Origin: Pseudomonas sediminis
GTDB lineage: Bacteria; Pseudomonadota; Gammaproteobacteria; Pseudomonadales; Pseudomonadaceae
Assembly: GCF_002741105.1 (NCBI RefSeq)
Contig: NZ_NIQU01000005.1
Span: 1 to 64,000, forward strand
DNA length: 64,000 bases
Direction: 5' to 3'
The notes beneath the pieces are model-generated. The model was not told the origin of the DNA. It searched no databases and saw nothing but the letters and a program-made list of their open reading frames with translations. Shown here in pieces: positions 37,805 to 47,240 of the stretch. Made by a program: the position numbers and the translations under genes. Every line of letters starts with the position of its first letter. Position 1 is the first letter of the stretch.

Positions 37805-37897
37805 CGGCAGCCCGCGATTTTGCCTTCAACTGTATCTTCCACCGTCCGAGCGACCTCTTTAGCATGGGACTTTCGCCAATTGCCAGGAAAGCCTGTC

Positions 37898-38902
37898 ATG
37901 CCCCTGATCGACCTGCGTAGCGACACCGTTACCCAACCCACTGCTGCCATGCGCGAAGCCATGATGGCTGCCGAGCTGGGCGATGACGTGTATGGCGAAG
38001 ACCCCACGGTCAATCGTCTGGAGGTCTGGCTGGCCAATGAACTGGGCTTCGAGGCGGCGCTGTTCGTCCCCACCGGCACCATGAGCAACCTGCTCGGCCT
38101 GATGGCTCATTGCGAACGCGGTGACGAGTACATCGTCGGCCAACAGGCGCACACCTATAAGTACGAGGGTGGCGGTGCCGCCGTGCTCGGCTCCATCCAG
38201 CCGCAACCGATCGAGGGTGAAACCAACGGTTCGCTGGACCTGGCCAAGGTCGAGGCGGCGATCAAGCAAGACGACTTCCACTTTGCCCGCACCCGCCTGC
38301 TGGCCCTGGAAAACACCATGCAGGGCAAGGTGCTGCCGCTCGATTACCTGGCTGCCGCCCGCGAAATGACTCGCCGCCGTGGTTTGAGCCTGCACCTCGA
38401 TGGCGCCCGCCTGTATAACGCAGCGGTCAAGCTCGGTGTGCCGGCGCGCGAGATCACCCAGCACTTCGATTCGGTCTCGGTGTGCCTGTCCAAGGGGCTC
38501 GGTGCGCCGGTCGGTTCGGTGCTCTGTGGCAGTACGGCGTTGATCGCCAAAGCACGCCGTTTGCGCAAGATGGTTGGCGGTGGCATGCGTCAGGCCGGCG
38601 TGCTGGCGGCAGCAGGCTTGTATGCGCTGCAGCATCAGGTTCAGCGCCTGGCCGAGGACCATGCCAATGCGACGCGACTCGGCGAAGAGCTGAGCGAGCT
38701 GGGTTATAGCGTTGAGCCGGTGCAGACCAACATGGTCTATGTGCAACTTGGCGAGCGTGCCGGGCAGATCAAGGGCTTCATGGCTGAACGAGGCATCGCT
38801 GTCAGTGCCGCGCCGCGCCTGCGCCTGGTGACTCATCTGGATGTTGGAACCGCGGGCGTCGAGCGCGTGATCGAGGCGTTCGCTGCCTTCCGTTCCCATT
38901 GA
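37898..38902 (+). CDS. ltaE: Low-specificity L-threonine aldolase
   Basis: The 334-residue PLP enzyme starts [21 protein letters not shown], the family's conserved opening. The aspartate for the PLP nitrogen is in [13 protein letters not shown] and the PLP lysine is in [15 protein letters not shown]. It cleaves L-threonine and allo-threonine to glycine and acetaldehyde. The start chosen has CCAGGAAA upstream. It is followed by a stem-loop at 38910 that may end the transcript. Confidence 0.92.
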   Translation: MPLIDLRSDTVTQPTAAMREAMMAAELGDDVYGEDPTVNRLEVWLANELGFEAALFVPTGTMSNLLGLMAHCERGDEYIVGQQAHTYKYEGGGAAVLGSIQPQPIEGETNGSLDLAKVEAAIKQDDFHFARTRLLALENTMQGKVLPLDYLAAAREMTRRRGLSLHLDGARLYNAAVKLGVPAREITQHFDSVSVCLSKGLGAPVGSVLCGSTALIAKARRLRKMVGGGMRQAGVLAAAGLYALQHQVQRLAEDHANATRLGEELSELGYSVEPVQTNMVYVQLGERAGQIKGFMAERGIAVSAAPRLRLVTHLDVGTAGVERVIEAFAAFRSH

Positions 38903-38909
38903 GCGAAAT

Positions 38910-38932
38910 GCCGACAGTTCATAGCTGTCGGC
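38910..38932 (+). terminator. Possible stem-loop terminator after ltaE
   Basis: GCCGACAG, a 7-base loop TTCATAG, then CTGTCGGC. It has no T-run, so termination efficiency is doubtful. Confidence 0.4.
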
Positions 38933-38968
38933 TATCAACAAGGCACTAGCCGCGGGCGAAAGGGCCGA

Positions 38969-38974
38969 TATAAT
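38969..38974 (+). promoter_or_regulatory. -10 element of the alaS promoter
   Basis: TATAAT lies 50 bp before the alaS start. I saw no clear -35 hexamer at the expected distance. Confidence 0.45.
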
Positions 38975-39024
38975 GCGTCCCTTTGCCGGCTTTGCCGTGG
39001 CCGCCTGATTCCGTGGATATCCCT

Positions 39025-41649
39025 ATGAAAAGCGCAGAAATCCGTGAAGCCTTCCTGAGCTTCTTCGAAGAAAAAGGGCACACCCGTGTCGCTTCCAGCT
39101 CGCTGATCCCGGCGAACGACCCGACCCTGCTGTTCACCAACGCAGGCATGAACCAGTTCAAGGACTGCTTCCTGGGCCTGGAAAAGCGCGCCTACACCCG
39201 CGCCACCACCAGCCAGAAATGCGTACGTGCCGGCGGTAAGCACAACGACCTGGAAAACGTCGGCTACACCGCGCGTCACCACACCTTCTTCGAAATGCTG
39301 GGTAACTTCAGCTTCGGCGACTATTTCAAGCGCGATGCCATTCATTACGCCTGGGAATTCCTGACCTCCGACAAGTGGCTGAACCTGCCCAAGGAAAAGC
39401 TCTGGGTCACCGTCTACGCCACCGATGACGAAGCCTACGAGATCTGGACCAAGGAAGTTGGCATCCCCACCGAGCGCATGATCCGCATCGGCGACAACAA
39501 GGGGGCGCCGTACGCCTCCGACAACTTCTGGGCAATGGGTGATACCGGTCCGTGCGGCCCGTGCACCGAGATTTTCTTCGACCACGGTGAGCACATCTGG
39601 GGCGGCCCACCCGGCAGCCCGGAAGAAGATGGCGACCGCTACATCGAGATCTGGAACAACGTGTTCATGCAGTTCAACCGTACTGCAGATGGCGTGCTGC
39701 ACCCGCTACCGGCGCCGAGTGTGGACACCGGCATGGGCCTGGAGCGCATCAGCGCCGTACTGCAGCACGTCAACTCGAACTACGAGATCGACCTGTTCCA
39801 GAATCTGTTGGCCGCCTCGGCCAAGGCCATCGGCTGCAGCAACGAAGGTCAGGCCTCGCTGAAAGTGGTGGCTGACCACATCCGTTCCTGCAGCTTCCTG
39901 ATCGCCGACGGCGTGACCCCGTCCAACGAAGGCCGTGGCTACGTGCTGCGCCGCATCGTGCGTCGCGCCTGCCGTCACGGTAACAAGCTGGGCGCCAAGG
40001 GCAGCTTCTTCTACCAGATCGTTGCTGCGCTGGTGGCCGAGATGGGCGAAGCCTTCCCCGAACTCAAACAGCAGCAGGCGCATATCGAGCGCGTGCTCAA
40101 GACCGAAGAAGAGCAGTTCGCCAAGACCCTGGAGCAGGGCCTGAAGATCCTTGAGCAGGATCTGGCCGGCCTGCAGGGCTCGGTAATCCCCGGCGACGTG
40201 GTGTTCAAGCTGTATGACACCTACGGTTTCCCGGTTGACCTGACCGCCGACATCGCCCGCGAGCGCGAGCTGTCGGTGGACGAAGAGGGCTTCGAGCGTG
40301 AAATGGAAGCGCAGCGCGAGCGCGCCCGTTCCGCCAGCGCCTTCGGCATGGATTACAACGCTCTGGTCAAGGTCGACGCCGACACCCGCTTCCTCGGTTA
40401 CGAAGGCACCAGCGGCAGCGGCAAGATCATCGCTCTGTTCAAGGCCGGTGCTGCGGTCGACAGCCTCGCCGAAGGCGAAGAGGGCGTGGTGGTGCTGGAT
40501 CAGACCCCGTTCTACGCCGAGTCCGGTGGCCAGATCGGCGACTGCGGCTACCTGGAAAGTGCTGGCGTGCGTTTCGACGTGCGCGACACCACCAAGGCCG
40601 GCGGTGCCTTCCTGCACCACGGTGTGGTAGCCAAGGGCGGTCTGAGCGTCGGCACCAGCGTCAAGGCCGAAGCCGAAGCGGGTGTGCGTCAAGCCACCGC
40701 GCTGAACCACTCCGCGACTCACCTGCTGCACGCCGCGCTGCGTCAGGTGCTGGGTGATCACGTGCAGCAGAAAGGCTCGCTGGTCGACAGTCAGCGCCTG
40801 CGTTTCGACTTCAGCCATTTCGAGGCGATCAAGCCTGAGCAGTTGAAGCAACTGGAAGACATCGTCAACGCCGAGATTCGCAAGAACTCCGAGGTCGAGA
40901 CCGAAGAAACCGACATCGAGACCGCCAAGTCCAAGGGTGCCATGGCGCTGTTCGGCGAGAAGTACGGTGATCAGGTGCGCGTACTGAGCATGGGCGGCGA
41001 CTTCTCCGTCGAGCTGTGTGGCGGTACTCACGTATCGCGCACCGGCGACATCGGCCTGTTCAAGATCACCAGCGAAGGCGGCGTGGCCGCTGGCGTGCGT
41101 CGTATCGAAGCGGTCACTGGTGCAGCCGCGCTGGCTTGGCTCAACGGTGCCGAGGAACAGCTCAAGGAAGCCGCCTCCCTGGTCAAGGGCAGTCGCGACA
41201 ACGTGCTGGACAAACTCTCGGCCCTGATCGAGCGCAACCGTCAGCTGGAAAAGGAGCTGGAGCAGCTCAAGGCCAAGGCCGCCAGCGCTGCTGGCAATGA
41301 CCTGGCTGGTTCGGCCGTGGACGTGAAGGGCACCAAGGTGCTGGCCGCGCGTCTCGATGGCCTGGACGGCAAAGCGCTGCTGGCGCTGGTCGACCAACTG
41401 AAGAACAAGCTGGGCAGCGCTGTGATCCTGCTCGGCGGCGTGTTCGACGAGAAGGTGGTACTGGTCGCCGGTGTGACTCAGGACCTGACTGCCAAGCTCA
41501 AGGCCGGTGACCTGATGAAGCAGGCCGCCGCAGCAGTGGGCGGCAAGGGTGGTGGTCGCCCAGACATGGCCCAGGGTGGCGGCGTCGATGCCGGCAAGCT
41601 GGATGAAGCCCTGGCCCTGGCCGCAACCCTGGTCGAGCAGGCTTCGTAA
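39025..41649 (+). CDS. alaS: Alanyl-tRNA synthetase
   Basis: The 874-residue class II synthetase has an N-terminal aminoacylation domain ([14 protein letters not shown], then [15 protein letters not shown] and [16 protein letters not shown] motif), an editing domain with [14 protein letters not shown] (HxxxH) and [14 protein letters not shown] (catalytic cysteine), and a C-terminal C-Ala region ending [17 protein letters not shown]. It charges tRNA-Ala and clears misactivated serine or glycine. The internal ATG at 39025 fits the usual N-terminus [14 protein letters not shown]; an upstream in-frame ATG is not conserved in type. Confidence 0.98.
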   Translation: MKSAEIREAFLSFFEEKGHTRVASSSLIPANDPTLLFTNAGMNQFKDCFLGLEKRAYTRATTSQKCVRAGGKHNDLENVGYTARHHTFFEMLGNFSFGDYFKRDAIHYAWEFLTSDKWLNLPKEKLWVTVYATDDEAYEIWTKEVGIPTERMIRIGDNKGAPYASDNFWAMGDTGPCGPCTEIFFDHGEHIWGGPPGSPEEDGDRYIEIWNNVFMQFNRTADGVLHPLPAPSVDTGMGLERISAVLQHVNSNYEIDLFQNLLAASAKAIGCSNEGQASLKVVADHIRSCSFLIADGVTPSNEGRGYVLRRIVRRACRHGNKLGAKGSFFYQIVAALVAEMGEAFPELKQQQAHIERVLKTEEEQFAKTLEQGLKILEQDLAGLQGSVIPGDVVFKLYDTYGFPVDLTADIARERELSVDEEGFEREMEAQRERARSASAFGMDYNALVKVDADTRFLGYEGTSGSGKIIALFKAGAAVDSLAEGEEGVVVLDQTPFYAESGGQIGDCGYLESAGVRFDVRDTTKAGGAFLHHGVVAKGGLSVGTSVKAEAEAGVRQATALNHSATHLLHAALRQVLGDHVQQKGSLVDSQRLRFDFSHFEAIKPEQLKQLEDIVNAEIRKNSEVETEETDIETAKSKGAMALFGEKYGDQVRVLSMGGDFSVELCGGTHVSRTGDIGLFKITSEGGVAAGVRRIEAVTGAAALAWLNGAEEQLKEAASLVKGSRDNVLDKLSALIERNRQLEKELEQLKAKAASAAGNDLAGSAVDVKGTKVLAARLDGLDGKALLALVDQLKNKLGSAVILLGGVFDEKVVLVAGVTQDLTAKLKAGDLMKQAAAAVGGKGGGRPDMAQGGGVDAGKLDEALALAATLVEQAS

Positions 41650-41751
41650 CGAGCGAGAAAGCGGGGCCCGCAGTGCGTCCGGCGGGCCTTGGCAGTATGA
41701 CCCGATGCGGGTTTAATGGGCGCCCTTCGAGGAATCAGGCGGCTTTTTGAA

Positions 41752-42990
41752 ATGGCTTTGATCGTACAGAAGTTTGGGGGCACCTCCGTCGGCACCATCG
41801 AGCGTATCGCTCAGGTGGCCGACAAGGTGAAGAAGTTCCGCGAGAACGGTGACGACATCGTCGTCGTGGTTTCCGCCATGAGCGGCGAAACCAACCGCCT
41901 GATCGATCTGGCCAAACAGATCACCGATGGCGAGCCGGTTGCGCGTGAGCTGGATGTCATGGTGTCCACCGGTGAGCAGGTGACCATTGCCCTGCTGGCC
42001 ATGGCGCTGATCAAGCGCGGCGTGCCGGCGGTGTCCTACACCGGCAACCAGGTGCGCATCCTCACCGACAGCGCGCACAACAAGGCGCGTATTCTGCAGA
42101 TCGATGACCAGAAGATTCGTGCCGACCTCAAGGCTGGTCGCGTCGTTGTGGTCGCAGGTTTCCAGGGCGTCGACGAGCACGGCAACATCACTACCCTGGG
42201 TCGTGGCGGCTCCGACACCACCGGTGTGGCTCTGGCCGCGGCGCTGAAAGCCGAGGAGTGCCAGATCTACACCGACGTCGATGGTGTCTACACCACCGAC
42301 CCGCGCGTGGTGCCCAAGGCTCAGCGCCTGGAAAAGATCACCTTCGAAGAAATGCTGGAAATGGCCAGCCTCGGTTCCAAGGTGCTGCAGATTCGTTCGG
42401 TGGAATTCGCCGGCAAGTACAACGTCCCGCTGCGCGTCCTGCACAGCTTCCAGGAGGGCCCGGGCACCCTCATTACCCTTGATGAAGAGGAATCCATGGA
42501 ACAGCCGATCATTTCCGGCATCGCTTTCAATCGCGACGAAGCCAAGCTGACCATCCGTGGGGTGCCGGATATCCCTGGCATCGCCTTCAAGATTCTCGGC
42601 CCGATCAGCGCCGCCAACATCGAAGTGGACATGATCGTGCAGAACGTTTCGCACGATAACACCACCGATTTCACCTTCACCGTGCACCGCAACGACTACA
42701 ACAACGCCCTGAGCGTGCTGCAGAAGACCGCAGACGAGCTGGGCGCTCGTGAAGTGGTCGGCGACACCAACATTGCCAAGGTGTCCATCGTCGGTGTCGG
42801 TATGCGTTCCCACGCCGGTGTTGCCAGTCGCATGTTCGAGGCCCTGGCCAAGGAGACCATCAATATCCAGATGATCTCCACCTCCGAGATCAAGGTGTCC
42901 GTGGTGATCGAAGAGAAGTATCTGGAGCTGGCGGTACGCGCACTGCATACCGCCTTCGAGCTGGATGCTCCGGCCCGGCAGGGCGAGTGA
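41752..42990 (+). CDS. lysC: Aspartate kinase LysC
   Basis: The 412-residue enzyme phosphorylates aspartate, the first step to lysine, threonine, methionine and diaminopimelate. It has the catalytic motif [12 protein letters not shown] (residues 3-14), [10 protein letters not shown], and [15 protein letters not shown], then two ACT domains (from [15 protein letters not shown] near residue 263). In-frame ATG 42496 has GAGGA upstream and could give a 164-residue ACT-only product, as in Bacillus and Corynebacterium. It lies between alaS and csrA as in other Pseudomonas. Confidence 0.97.
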   Translation: MALIVQKFGGTSVGTIERIAQVADKVKKFRENGDDIVVVVSAMSGETNRLIDLAKQITDGEPVARELDVMVSTGEQVTIALLAMALIKRGVPAVSYTGNQVRILTDSAHNKARILQIDDQKIRADLKAGRVVVVAGFQGVDEHGNITTLGRGGSDTTGVALAAALKAEECQIYTDVDGVYTTDPRVVPKAQRLEKITFEEMLEMASLGSKVLQIRSVEFAGKYNVPLRVLHSFQEGPGTLITLDEEESMEQPIISGIAFNRDEAKLTIRGVPDIPGIAFKILGPISAANIEVDMIVQNVSHDNTTDFTFTVHRNDYNNALSVLQKTADELGAREVVGDTNIAKVSIVGVGMRSHAGVASRMFEALAKETINIQMISTSEIKVSVVIEEKYLELAVRALHTAFELDAPARQGE

Positions 42991-43003
42991 TTCCACTGAT
43001 TTG

Positions 43004-43037
43004 AAAGGCGCGGCTGGTTCCGCGCCTTTCGTCTTTT
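43004..43037 (+). terminator. Rho-independent terminator after lysC
   Basis: AAAGGCGCGG, loop CTGGTT, CCGCGCCTTT, then CGTCTTTTT. It separates lysC from csrA. Confidence 0.9.
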
Positions 43038-43181
43038 TGATTGGCATGCGGGAACTTTCTTTCTGCGCGGGCTGGTCAATACTTGGGTGGAGGCTTTCGG
43101 GCTTGATTTAGCGGGAAGCCGGCACCATTTTCTTTTTTGCAGACTGTTGTCCTGAAAAATGTAATCCGTGAGGAGAAAGGA

Positions 43182-43367
43182 ATGCTGATTCTGACTCGCC
43201 GGGTCGGAGAGACCCTGATGGTCGGTGATGATGTGACTGTCACCGTGTTGGGTGTGAAAGGTAACCAGGTGCGCATTGGTGTCAATGCGCCGAAGGAGGT
43301 TGCCGTGCACCGTGAAGAAATCTACCAGCGCATCCAGAAAGAGAAGGGTGACGAACCAAGCCACTAA
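43182..43367 (+). CDS. csrA: Carbon storage / secondary metabolism regulator CsrA (RsmA)
   Basis: The 61-residue RNA-binding dimer starts [20 protein letters not shown]; Leu4 and Arg44 (VHREEI), the key RNA contacts, are present. It binds GGA motifs in mRNA leaders to block translation and is titrated by RsmY/RsmZ RNAs, which are not in this window. AGGAGAAAGGA precedes the ATG. Its position between lysC and tRNA-Ser is typical of Pseudomonas rsmA. Confidence 0.97.
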
Positions 43368-43386
43368 TTTTTCTACAAATTTTTGT

Positions 43387-43414
43387 TTGCAAACGGGGAA
43401 AACATGTTTATCAT
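43387..43414 (+). promoter_or_regulatory. Promoter of the tRNA cluster
   Basis: TTGCAA and TATCAT are 16 bp apart; the -10 element lies 14 bp before tRNA-Ser. Fits a sigma-70 promoter, although a GC-rich discriminator was not tested. Confidence 0.65.
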
Positions 43415-43428
43415 GCGCCCCGTGTTGC

Positions 43429-43519
43429 GGAGAGGTGGCCGAGTGGCCGAAGGCGCTCCCCTGCTAAGGGAGTACACCTCAAAAGGGTGTCGGGGGTTCG
43501 AATCCCCCCTTCTCCGCCA
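43429..43519 (+). tRNA. tRNA-Ser (anticodon GCU)
   Basis: This 91-nt type II tRNA has an acceptor stem GGAGAGG/CTTCTCC, anticodon loop CTGCTAA with GCT, a long variable arm (ACACCTCAAAAGGGTGTC), the T-loop GGTTCGAATCC, and encoded CCA. It reads AGC and AGU codons. Confidence 0.97.
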
Positions 43520-43588
43520 TTATTCAGCGAGTCGGGCGTAAGTCGGGCTGGCGAATCAACCAGAGGTGATCTGGTATAAAAGCACCAA

Positions 43589-43725
43589 AGATCTCGCGAA
43601 AGCGTAGCGAGCGAAGGGTAGGCGAGGCGAAAGCGAGCGAAGAAGCGCAGTTTAGTTTTCTAAATGAGCATTCTGAGTTCGGTTTCAACGAAGCATACCC
43701 AAGCGCAGTAGCTTTCGAGTGATCT
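43589..43725. repeat. Dispersed ~140-bp repeat, copy C (inverted)
   Basis: The ends AGATCTCGCGAAAGC and GCTTTCGAGTGATCT are imperfect inverted repeats. Read in reverse complement, the inside has TGCTTCGTTGAAACC, GAATGCTCATTTAG and CTGCGCTTCTT, aligning with copies A and B. It lies between tRNA-Ser and the first tRNA-Arg. Confidence 0.65.
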
Positions 43726-43730
43726 GTAAC

Positions 43731-43807
43731 GGACTCATAGCTCAGCTGGATAGAGTACTCGGCTACGAACCGAGCGGTCGGAGGTTCGAATCCTCCTGAG
43801 TCCGCCA
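43731..43807 (+). tRNA. tRNA-Arg (anticodon ACG), copy 1
   Basis: The 77-nt tRNA has an acceptor stem GGACTCA/TGAGTCC, anticodon arm CTCGGCTACGAACCGAG with ACG (inosine-modified), a T arm GGAGGTTCGAATCCTCC and encoded CCA. It reads CGU/CGC/CGA. Confidence 0.97.
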
Positions 43808-43881
43808 TATTCAAATGGCTTGCATCGCTGCAAGCCATTTTGTTTCAACCAGCGGTGATCTGGTCTAAAAGCGCCAAAAGT

Positions 43882-43958
43882 GGACTCATAGCTCAGCTGG
43901 ATAGAGTACTCGGCTACGAACCGAGCGGTCGGAGGTTCGAATCCTCCTGAGTCCGCCA
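43882..43958 (+). tRNA. tRNA-Arg (anticodon ACG), copy 2
   Basis: This copy is identical in sequence to copy 1 over the tRNA. The intervening spacer carries an AAATGGCTTGC/GCAAGCCATTT hairpin and a repeated CCAGCGGTGATCTGG segment. Confidence 0.97.
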
Positions 43959-44028
43959 TATTAAATGGCACTGCAGCGATGCAAGGTCATGTTTCAGCCA
44001 GCGGTGATCTGGTCAAAAAGCGCCAAAT

Positions 44029-44105
44029 GGACTCATAGCTCAGCTGGATAGAGTACTCGGCTACGAACCGAGCGGTCGGAGGTTCGAATCCTCCTGAGTC
44101 CGCCA
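44029..44105 (+). tRNA. tRNA-Arg (anticodon ACG), copy 3
   Basis: This copy is identical over the tRNA to copies 1 and 2. Copies start 151 and 147 bp apart, so whole units including spacer appear to have been duplicated. Confidence 0.97.
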
Positions 44106-44113
44106 TACCGAAA

Positions 44114-44142
44114 GGGCCTGCAGCAATGCAGGCCCTTTTTCT
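44114..44142 (+). terminator. Terminator of the tRNA cluster
   Basis: GGGCCTGCA, GCAA loop, TGCAGGCCC, then TTTTT directly after the third tRNA-Arg. It is also downstream of the convergent gene at 44150-44644. Confidence 0.9.
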
Positions 44143-44149
44143 TTGTGCG

Positions 44150-44644
44150 TTATTTCTTCACGCAGCCGGCTTCGTCGAAGCTGACCTGTCGGCTGTTCCC
44201 GCCTTTGCGTTTCTCTCGGTAGTGGTAGCGCTGCTGCCCATTGCTGCTGGTGACTCTGTCTGGCCTGCCCAGGCTGCTTTCCACGTCGGCGCGGCTCATG
44301 CCGAAGCGGACTTCCTTGCGGATGATCGCCTGGCGTCTCTCGCTGCTGGTCAGCAGGTTGTCGCAACCATCGTCCTGTTGGCCAACGATGACCAGCTCGC
44401 CACTGCCGGCCGAGGTGGTTGCTGCGCGCCGGCCTGGGTCCGCGAGAGGGATTGCCTTGCCGCTGCTGGGGGTGTGGTTGCGCGCATCCTGCAGGTGCTG
44501 CTCTTGATCGTCGGCGCAGCCGTGGCGGGTGAAGGTGACATGGCCATTTGCACTCACGCAGCGGAACACACTGGCCGCCGAGCTGTCTGCAATAGGGTAG
44601 AGAAATGCAGCGGCCAATAGCGCTGCGAAGTGCAGTCCTCGCAT
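44150..44644 (-). CDS. Exported protein with DUF4124-like and BamE/SmpA-like parts
   Basis: The 164-residue protein has a signal peptide (LHFAALLAAAFLYPIADSSAA, cut near residue 23). The mature N-terminus SVFRCVSANGHVTFTRHGCADD fits DUF4124, which is found in many exported Pseudomonas proteins. The C-terminal half (IIRKEVRFGMSRADVESSLGRPDRV, then YHYREKR) resembles the SmpA/BamE fold. It has no lipobox, so it would be soluble in the periplasm. Its function is unknown. It faces the tRNA cluster. Confidence 0.7.
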   Translation of the reverse strand: MRGLHFAALLAAAFLYPIADSSAASVFRCVSANGHVTFTRHGCADDQEQHLQDARNHTPSSGKAIPLADPGRRAATTSAGSGELVIVGQQDDGCDNLLTSSERRQAIIRKEVRFGMSRADVESSLGRPDRVTSSNGQQRYHYREKRKGGNSRQVSFDEAGCVKK

Positions 44645-44967
44645 GAGTCGTCCTCCCTGACGTTTGCCTGTTTCAGGTTAGACCGTTTTTTCGTACTCGC
44701 CAGGGTGTCTTGGTGCGGATGGCTGGCGTCGCATAGCCAGGTTTTCATGCGAGATCGAAGTTTGCGATGCAAGCAATTGTTCTTGCCGCGCTTTTGTCAC
44801 GTACAAAGCTGTTTTGCGGTGTTATGATTCGCCGCGTCAGCCCCGCCGGGGCTTGTGGAATACCACCATGGACTTACCCAGTAGTTACTCAATACTCCCC
44901 TCGCACAATCGTGTAAGACCTGATTGATCCCCTTTGGCGTGCCCGCCAACTGGGGGTGGAGCGCGCT
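44645..44967. other. Intergenic region upstream of mgtE
   Basis: These 323 bases have no gene. They contain a -10-like TATGAT at 44823-44828 and a long leader of about 130 nt with a GCCCCGCCGGGGC hairpin just after it. The leader could be a regulatory element for Mg2+, but I do not recognise a riboswitch class. Confidence 0.5.
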
Positions 44968-46410
44968 ATGACAGAAGTAGAAGCCAAAAAGCCGCAAGAG
45001 AGCTTGCAGGATCGCCTGGCCCAGGTGATCGAACTGCTGCATCGGCACAAACTGGTCGAAGACCTGACTCACCGTCAGGAAGGCCAGCATCACGACCGGG
45101 TCGAGAACCTGGTACATCGTCAGAATCTCGTCGAGCTGCAGCGCAAGCTCGAAGATCTGCACCCTGCGGATATCGCCCATATCCTCGAAGCCCTGCCGCT
45201 CGATGAGCGTCTGACCGTCTGGCAACTGGTCAAGGCCGAGCGCGATGGCGACATCCTGCTGGAAGTCTCCGACGCGGTACGAGAAACCCTGATCGCCGAC
45301 ATGGACGATCACGAGATTCTCGCTGCAGCCAAGGACATGGACGCCGACGAACTCGCTGACCTTGCCCCGGAACTGCCGCGCGACGTCGTTCATGAGCTGA
45401 TGGAGTCGCTCGACGCTCAGCAGCGTGAGCGTGTGCGGTCGGCCCTGTCCTACGAAGAGGATCAGGTCGGCGCGCTAATGGACTTCGAGATGGTCACCAT
45501 CCGCGAAGACGTCAGCCTGGAAGTGGTTCTGCGTTACCTGCGCCGCCTGAAGGAGCTGCCGGGCCATACCGACAAGCTGTTCGTGGTCGATTACGACGGC
45601 GTGCTCAAGGGTGTGCTGCCGATCAAGCGTTTGCTGGTCAATGATCCGGAGAAGCAGGTCGGCGAGGTCATGGCCGACGATCCGGTGAGTTTCCACCCGG
45701 ACGAGGACGGCTACGACGCCGCTCAGGCGTTCGAGCGTTACGACCTGATTTCCGCCCCGGTGGTGGACAAGAACGGCAAGCTGATCGGCCGTCTGACCAT
45801 CGACGAGATGGTCGACCTGATCCGTGAGGAAAGTGAAAGCGAAGTGCTGAACATGGCCGGTCTGCGCGAGGAGGAAGACATCTTCGCCTCGGTGTGGAAG
45901 TCGGTGCGCAACCGTTGGGCCTGGCTGGCGATCAACCTGGTCACCGCGTTCCTGGCGTCGCGTGTGATCGGCCTGTTCGAAGGCTCGATCGAGAAGCTGG
46001 TGGCGCTGGCGGCGCTGATGCCCATCGTTGCCGGTATCGGCGGCAACTCGGGCAACCAGACTATCACCATGATCGTACGCGCCATGGCGCTGGATCAGGT
46101 CAGCACTGGCAATACCAAGCGTCTGGTACGCAAGGAACTGGGTGTTTCCCTGATCAACGGCATCCTTTGGGGTGGCGTGATCGGCGCCGTTGCCTATGGG
46201 CTTTACGGTAGTTGGTCGCTGGGCGTGGTGATGACCGCGGCAATGACCCTCAACCTGTTGCTGGCGGCGTTGATGGGCGTGCTGATCCCCATGACCCTGG
46301 CACGCCTGGGGCGTGACCCGGCCATGGGGGCCAGCGTGATGATCACCGCCATGACCGACAGCGGTGGTTTCTTCATCTTCCTGGGGCTGGCGTCGATCTT
46401 CCTGCTGTAA
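44968..46410 (+). CDS. mgtE: Magnesium transporter MgtE
   Basis: The 480-residue dimeric magnesium channel has a cytoplasmic N domain (residues about 50-150, with LHPADIAHILEALPLDERL), two CBS domains (LMDFEMVTIREDVSLEVVLRYL; VMADDPVSFHPDEDGYDAAQAFERY) that sense Mg2+, and a C-terminal membrane domain. The pore has MPIVAGIGGNSGNQTITMIVRA and MGVLIPMTLARLGRDPA. The ATG is chosen because GGAG lies 6 bp upstream; an in-frame GTG 12 bp earlier is not preferred. In P. aeruginosa mgtE is linked to repression of type III secretion. Confidence 0.95.
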   Translation: MTEVEAKKPQESLQDRLAQVIELLHRHKLVEDLTHRQEGQHHDRVENLVHRQNLVELQRKLEDLHPADIAHILEALPLDERLTVWQLVKAERDGDILLEVSDAVRETLIADMDDHEILAAAKDMDADELADLAPELPRDVVHELMESLDAQQRERVRSALSYEEDQVGALMDFEMVTIREDVSLEVVLRYLRRLKELPGHTDKLFVVDYDGVLKGVLPIKRLLVNDPEKQVGEVMADDPVSFHPDEDGYDAAQAFERYDLISAPVVDKNGKLIGRLTIDEMVDLIREESESEVLNMAGLREEEDIFASVWKSVRNRWAWLAINLVTAFLASRVIGLFEGSIEKLVALAALMPIVAGIGGNSGNQTITMIVRAMALDQVSTGNTKRLVRKELGVSLINGILWGGVIGAVAYGLYGSWSLGVVMTAAMTLNLLLAALMGVLIPMTLARLGRDPAMGASVMITAMTDSGGFFIFLGLASIFLL

Positions 46411-46872
46411 TCAGTTCATCAGCTCGACCAGCCGCCAGGTATCGAGAAAGGCCGTGACCCGAGTGATCCGGCCATTCTCCAGTTGCATGTGCCAGGAGTA
46501 GCTGTTCTCGTAGCGGCTGCCGTCCTTGGCAGTCGCCTCGCCATCCCAGTGCACGACCACGTAAGGCCCTTGCGCCACTATCTGGCGGACGGTGGGTACG
46601 ATGGGCGTGGCCAGTTTGTCAGTGATGGGTTTGACCGCATCTTCCATGAACGCCTCACGCGTGCGGTAAGTCCCGGAGGACGGGCTGCTACCGGCCACGA
46701 CCCAGACGGCGTCATCGGCGAGCAACTGGAAGATGCCGCCCTGGCCGGCGCGCCAATCATCGAAGGCTTTCTGAATAAGGGCCTGATTGGCCGCGGTGCT
46801 GTCGTTTGCCCAGGCCGGGAAGCAGAGTGAGGCGCTCAGTAGCAGTGCAATGACGATTTTTTGCGTGTTCAT
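46411..46872 (-). CDS. SnoaL/NTF2-like exported protein (SgcJ/EcaC type)
   Basis: The 153-residue protein has a signal peptide (KIVIALLLSASLCFPAWA, cut near residue 22). The rest is an NTF2-like fold (NQALIQKAFDDWRAGQGGIFQLLADDAVWVV; later YVVVHWDGEATAKDG and WHMQLENGRITRVTAFLD). Such domains may bind or isomerise small hydrophobic molecules. It is the last gene of the minus-strand operon that starts with the SDR gene, and abuts the mgtE stop. Confidence 0.75.
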   Translation of the reverse strand: MNTQKIVIALLLSASLCFPAWANDSTAANQALIQKAFDDWRAGQGGIFQLLADDAVWVVAGSSPSSGTYRTREAFMEDAVKPITDKLATPIVPTVRQIVAQGPYVVVHWDGEATAKDGSRYENSYSWHMQLENGRITRVTAFLDTWRLVELMN

Positions 46873-46899
46873 GGTTTTTTCCTTGGCTGATGGGTGGCG

Positions 46900-47229
46900 T
46901 TACTCGTCAGTTGAGGTGTTCTTGCGGCGCAGCACCATGCCGCCGTGATAGAGCACGTCGTCGATGAATTCACCGTCGGCGGTAAAGCCCGTGTCGTCGA
47001 CGTAGTCGATGTGGTTGCCGGTGACGTGGTAGTTGCCCTGGTAGGCGCTCTCGCGATTCCCGCGCGCCTCGTCATAACGGCTGTTGGCCAATAGCTCATG
47101 GCGGACATGGCCGTCGTCCGTTACCCACATGCCAACATAAGGATGCGAGGGAGCTGATGCTGCCATTACCGCTTCGGGTAGCAGGGCGCCGCTGATCAGC
47201 ATTGCTGCGACGGTGTTCTTCGCTGACAT
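46900..47229 (-). CDS. Atu4866-domain exported protein
   Basis: The 109-residue protein has a signal peptide (MSAKNTVAAMLISGALLPEA, cut near VMAAS). The domain HPYVGMWVTDDGHVRHELL..SRYDEARGNR and TGNHIDYVDDTGFTADG is the Atu4866 pattern, a small beta fold of unknown function. The ATG at 47229 has GGAGAG upstream. It is coupled to the SDR gene (its start lies 12 bp before the SDR stop). Confidence 0.8.
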   Translation of the reverse strand: MSAKNTVAAMLISGALLPEAVMAASAPSHPYVGMWVTDDGHVRHELLANSRYDEARGNRESAYQGNYHVTGNHIDYVDDTGFTADGEFIDDVLYHGGMVLRRKNTSTDE

Positions 47230-47240
47230 GGTGCTCTCCA

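Noticed and set aside
39706..43047. Long minus-strand open frames opposite alaS and lysC
   Set aside because: They mirror plus-strand essential genes with intact motifs; composition (His/Gln/Val-rich) is typical of antisense frames.
44829..44967. Mg2+ riboswitch in the mgtE leader
   Set aside because: The leader is long and has one hairpin, but I could not match an M-box or other known class.
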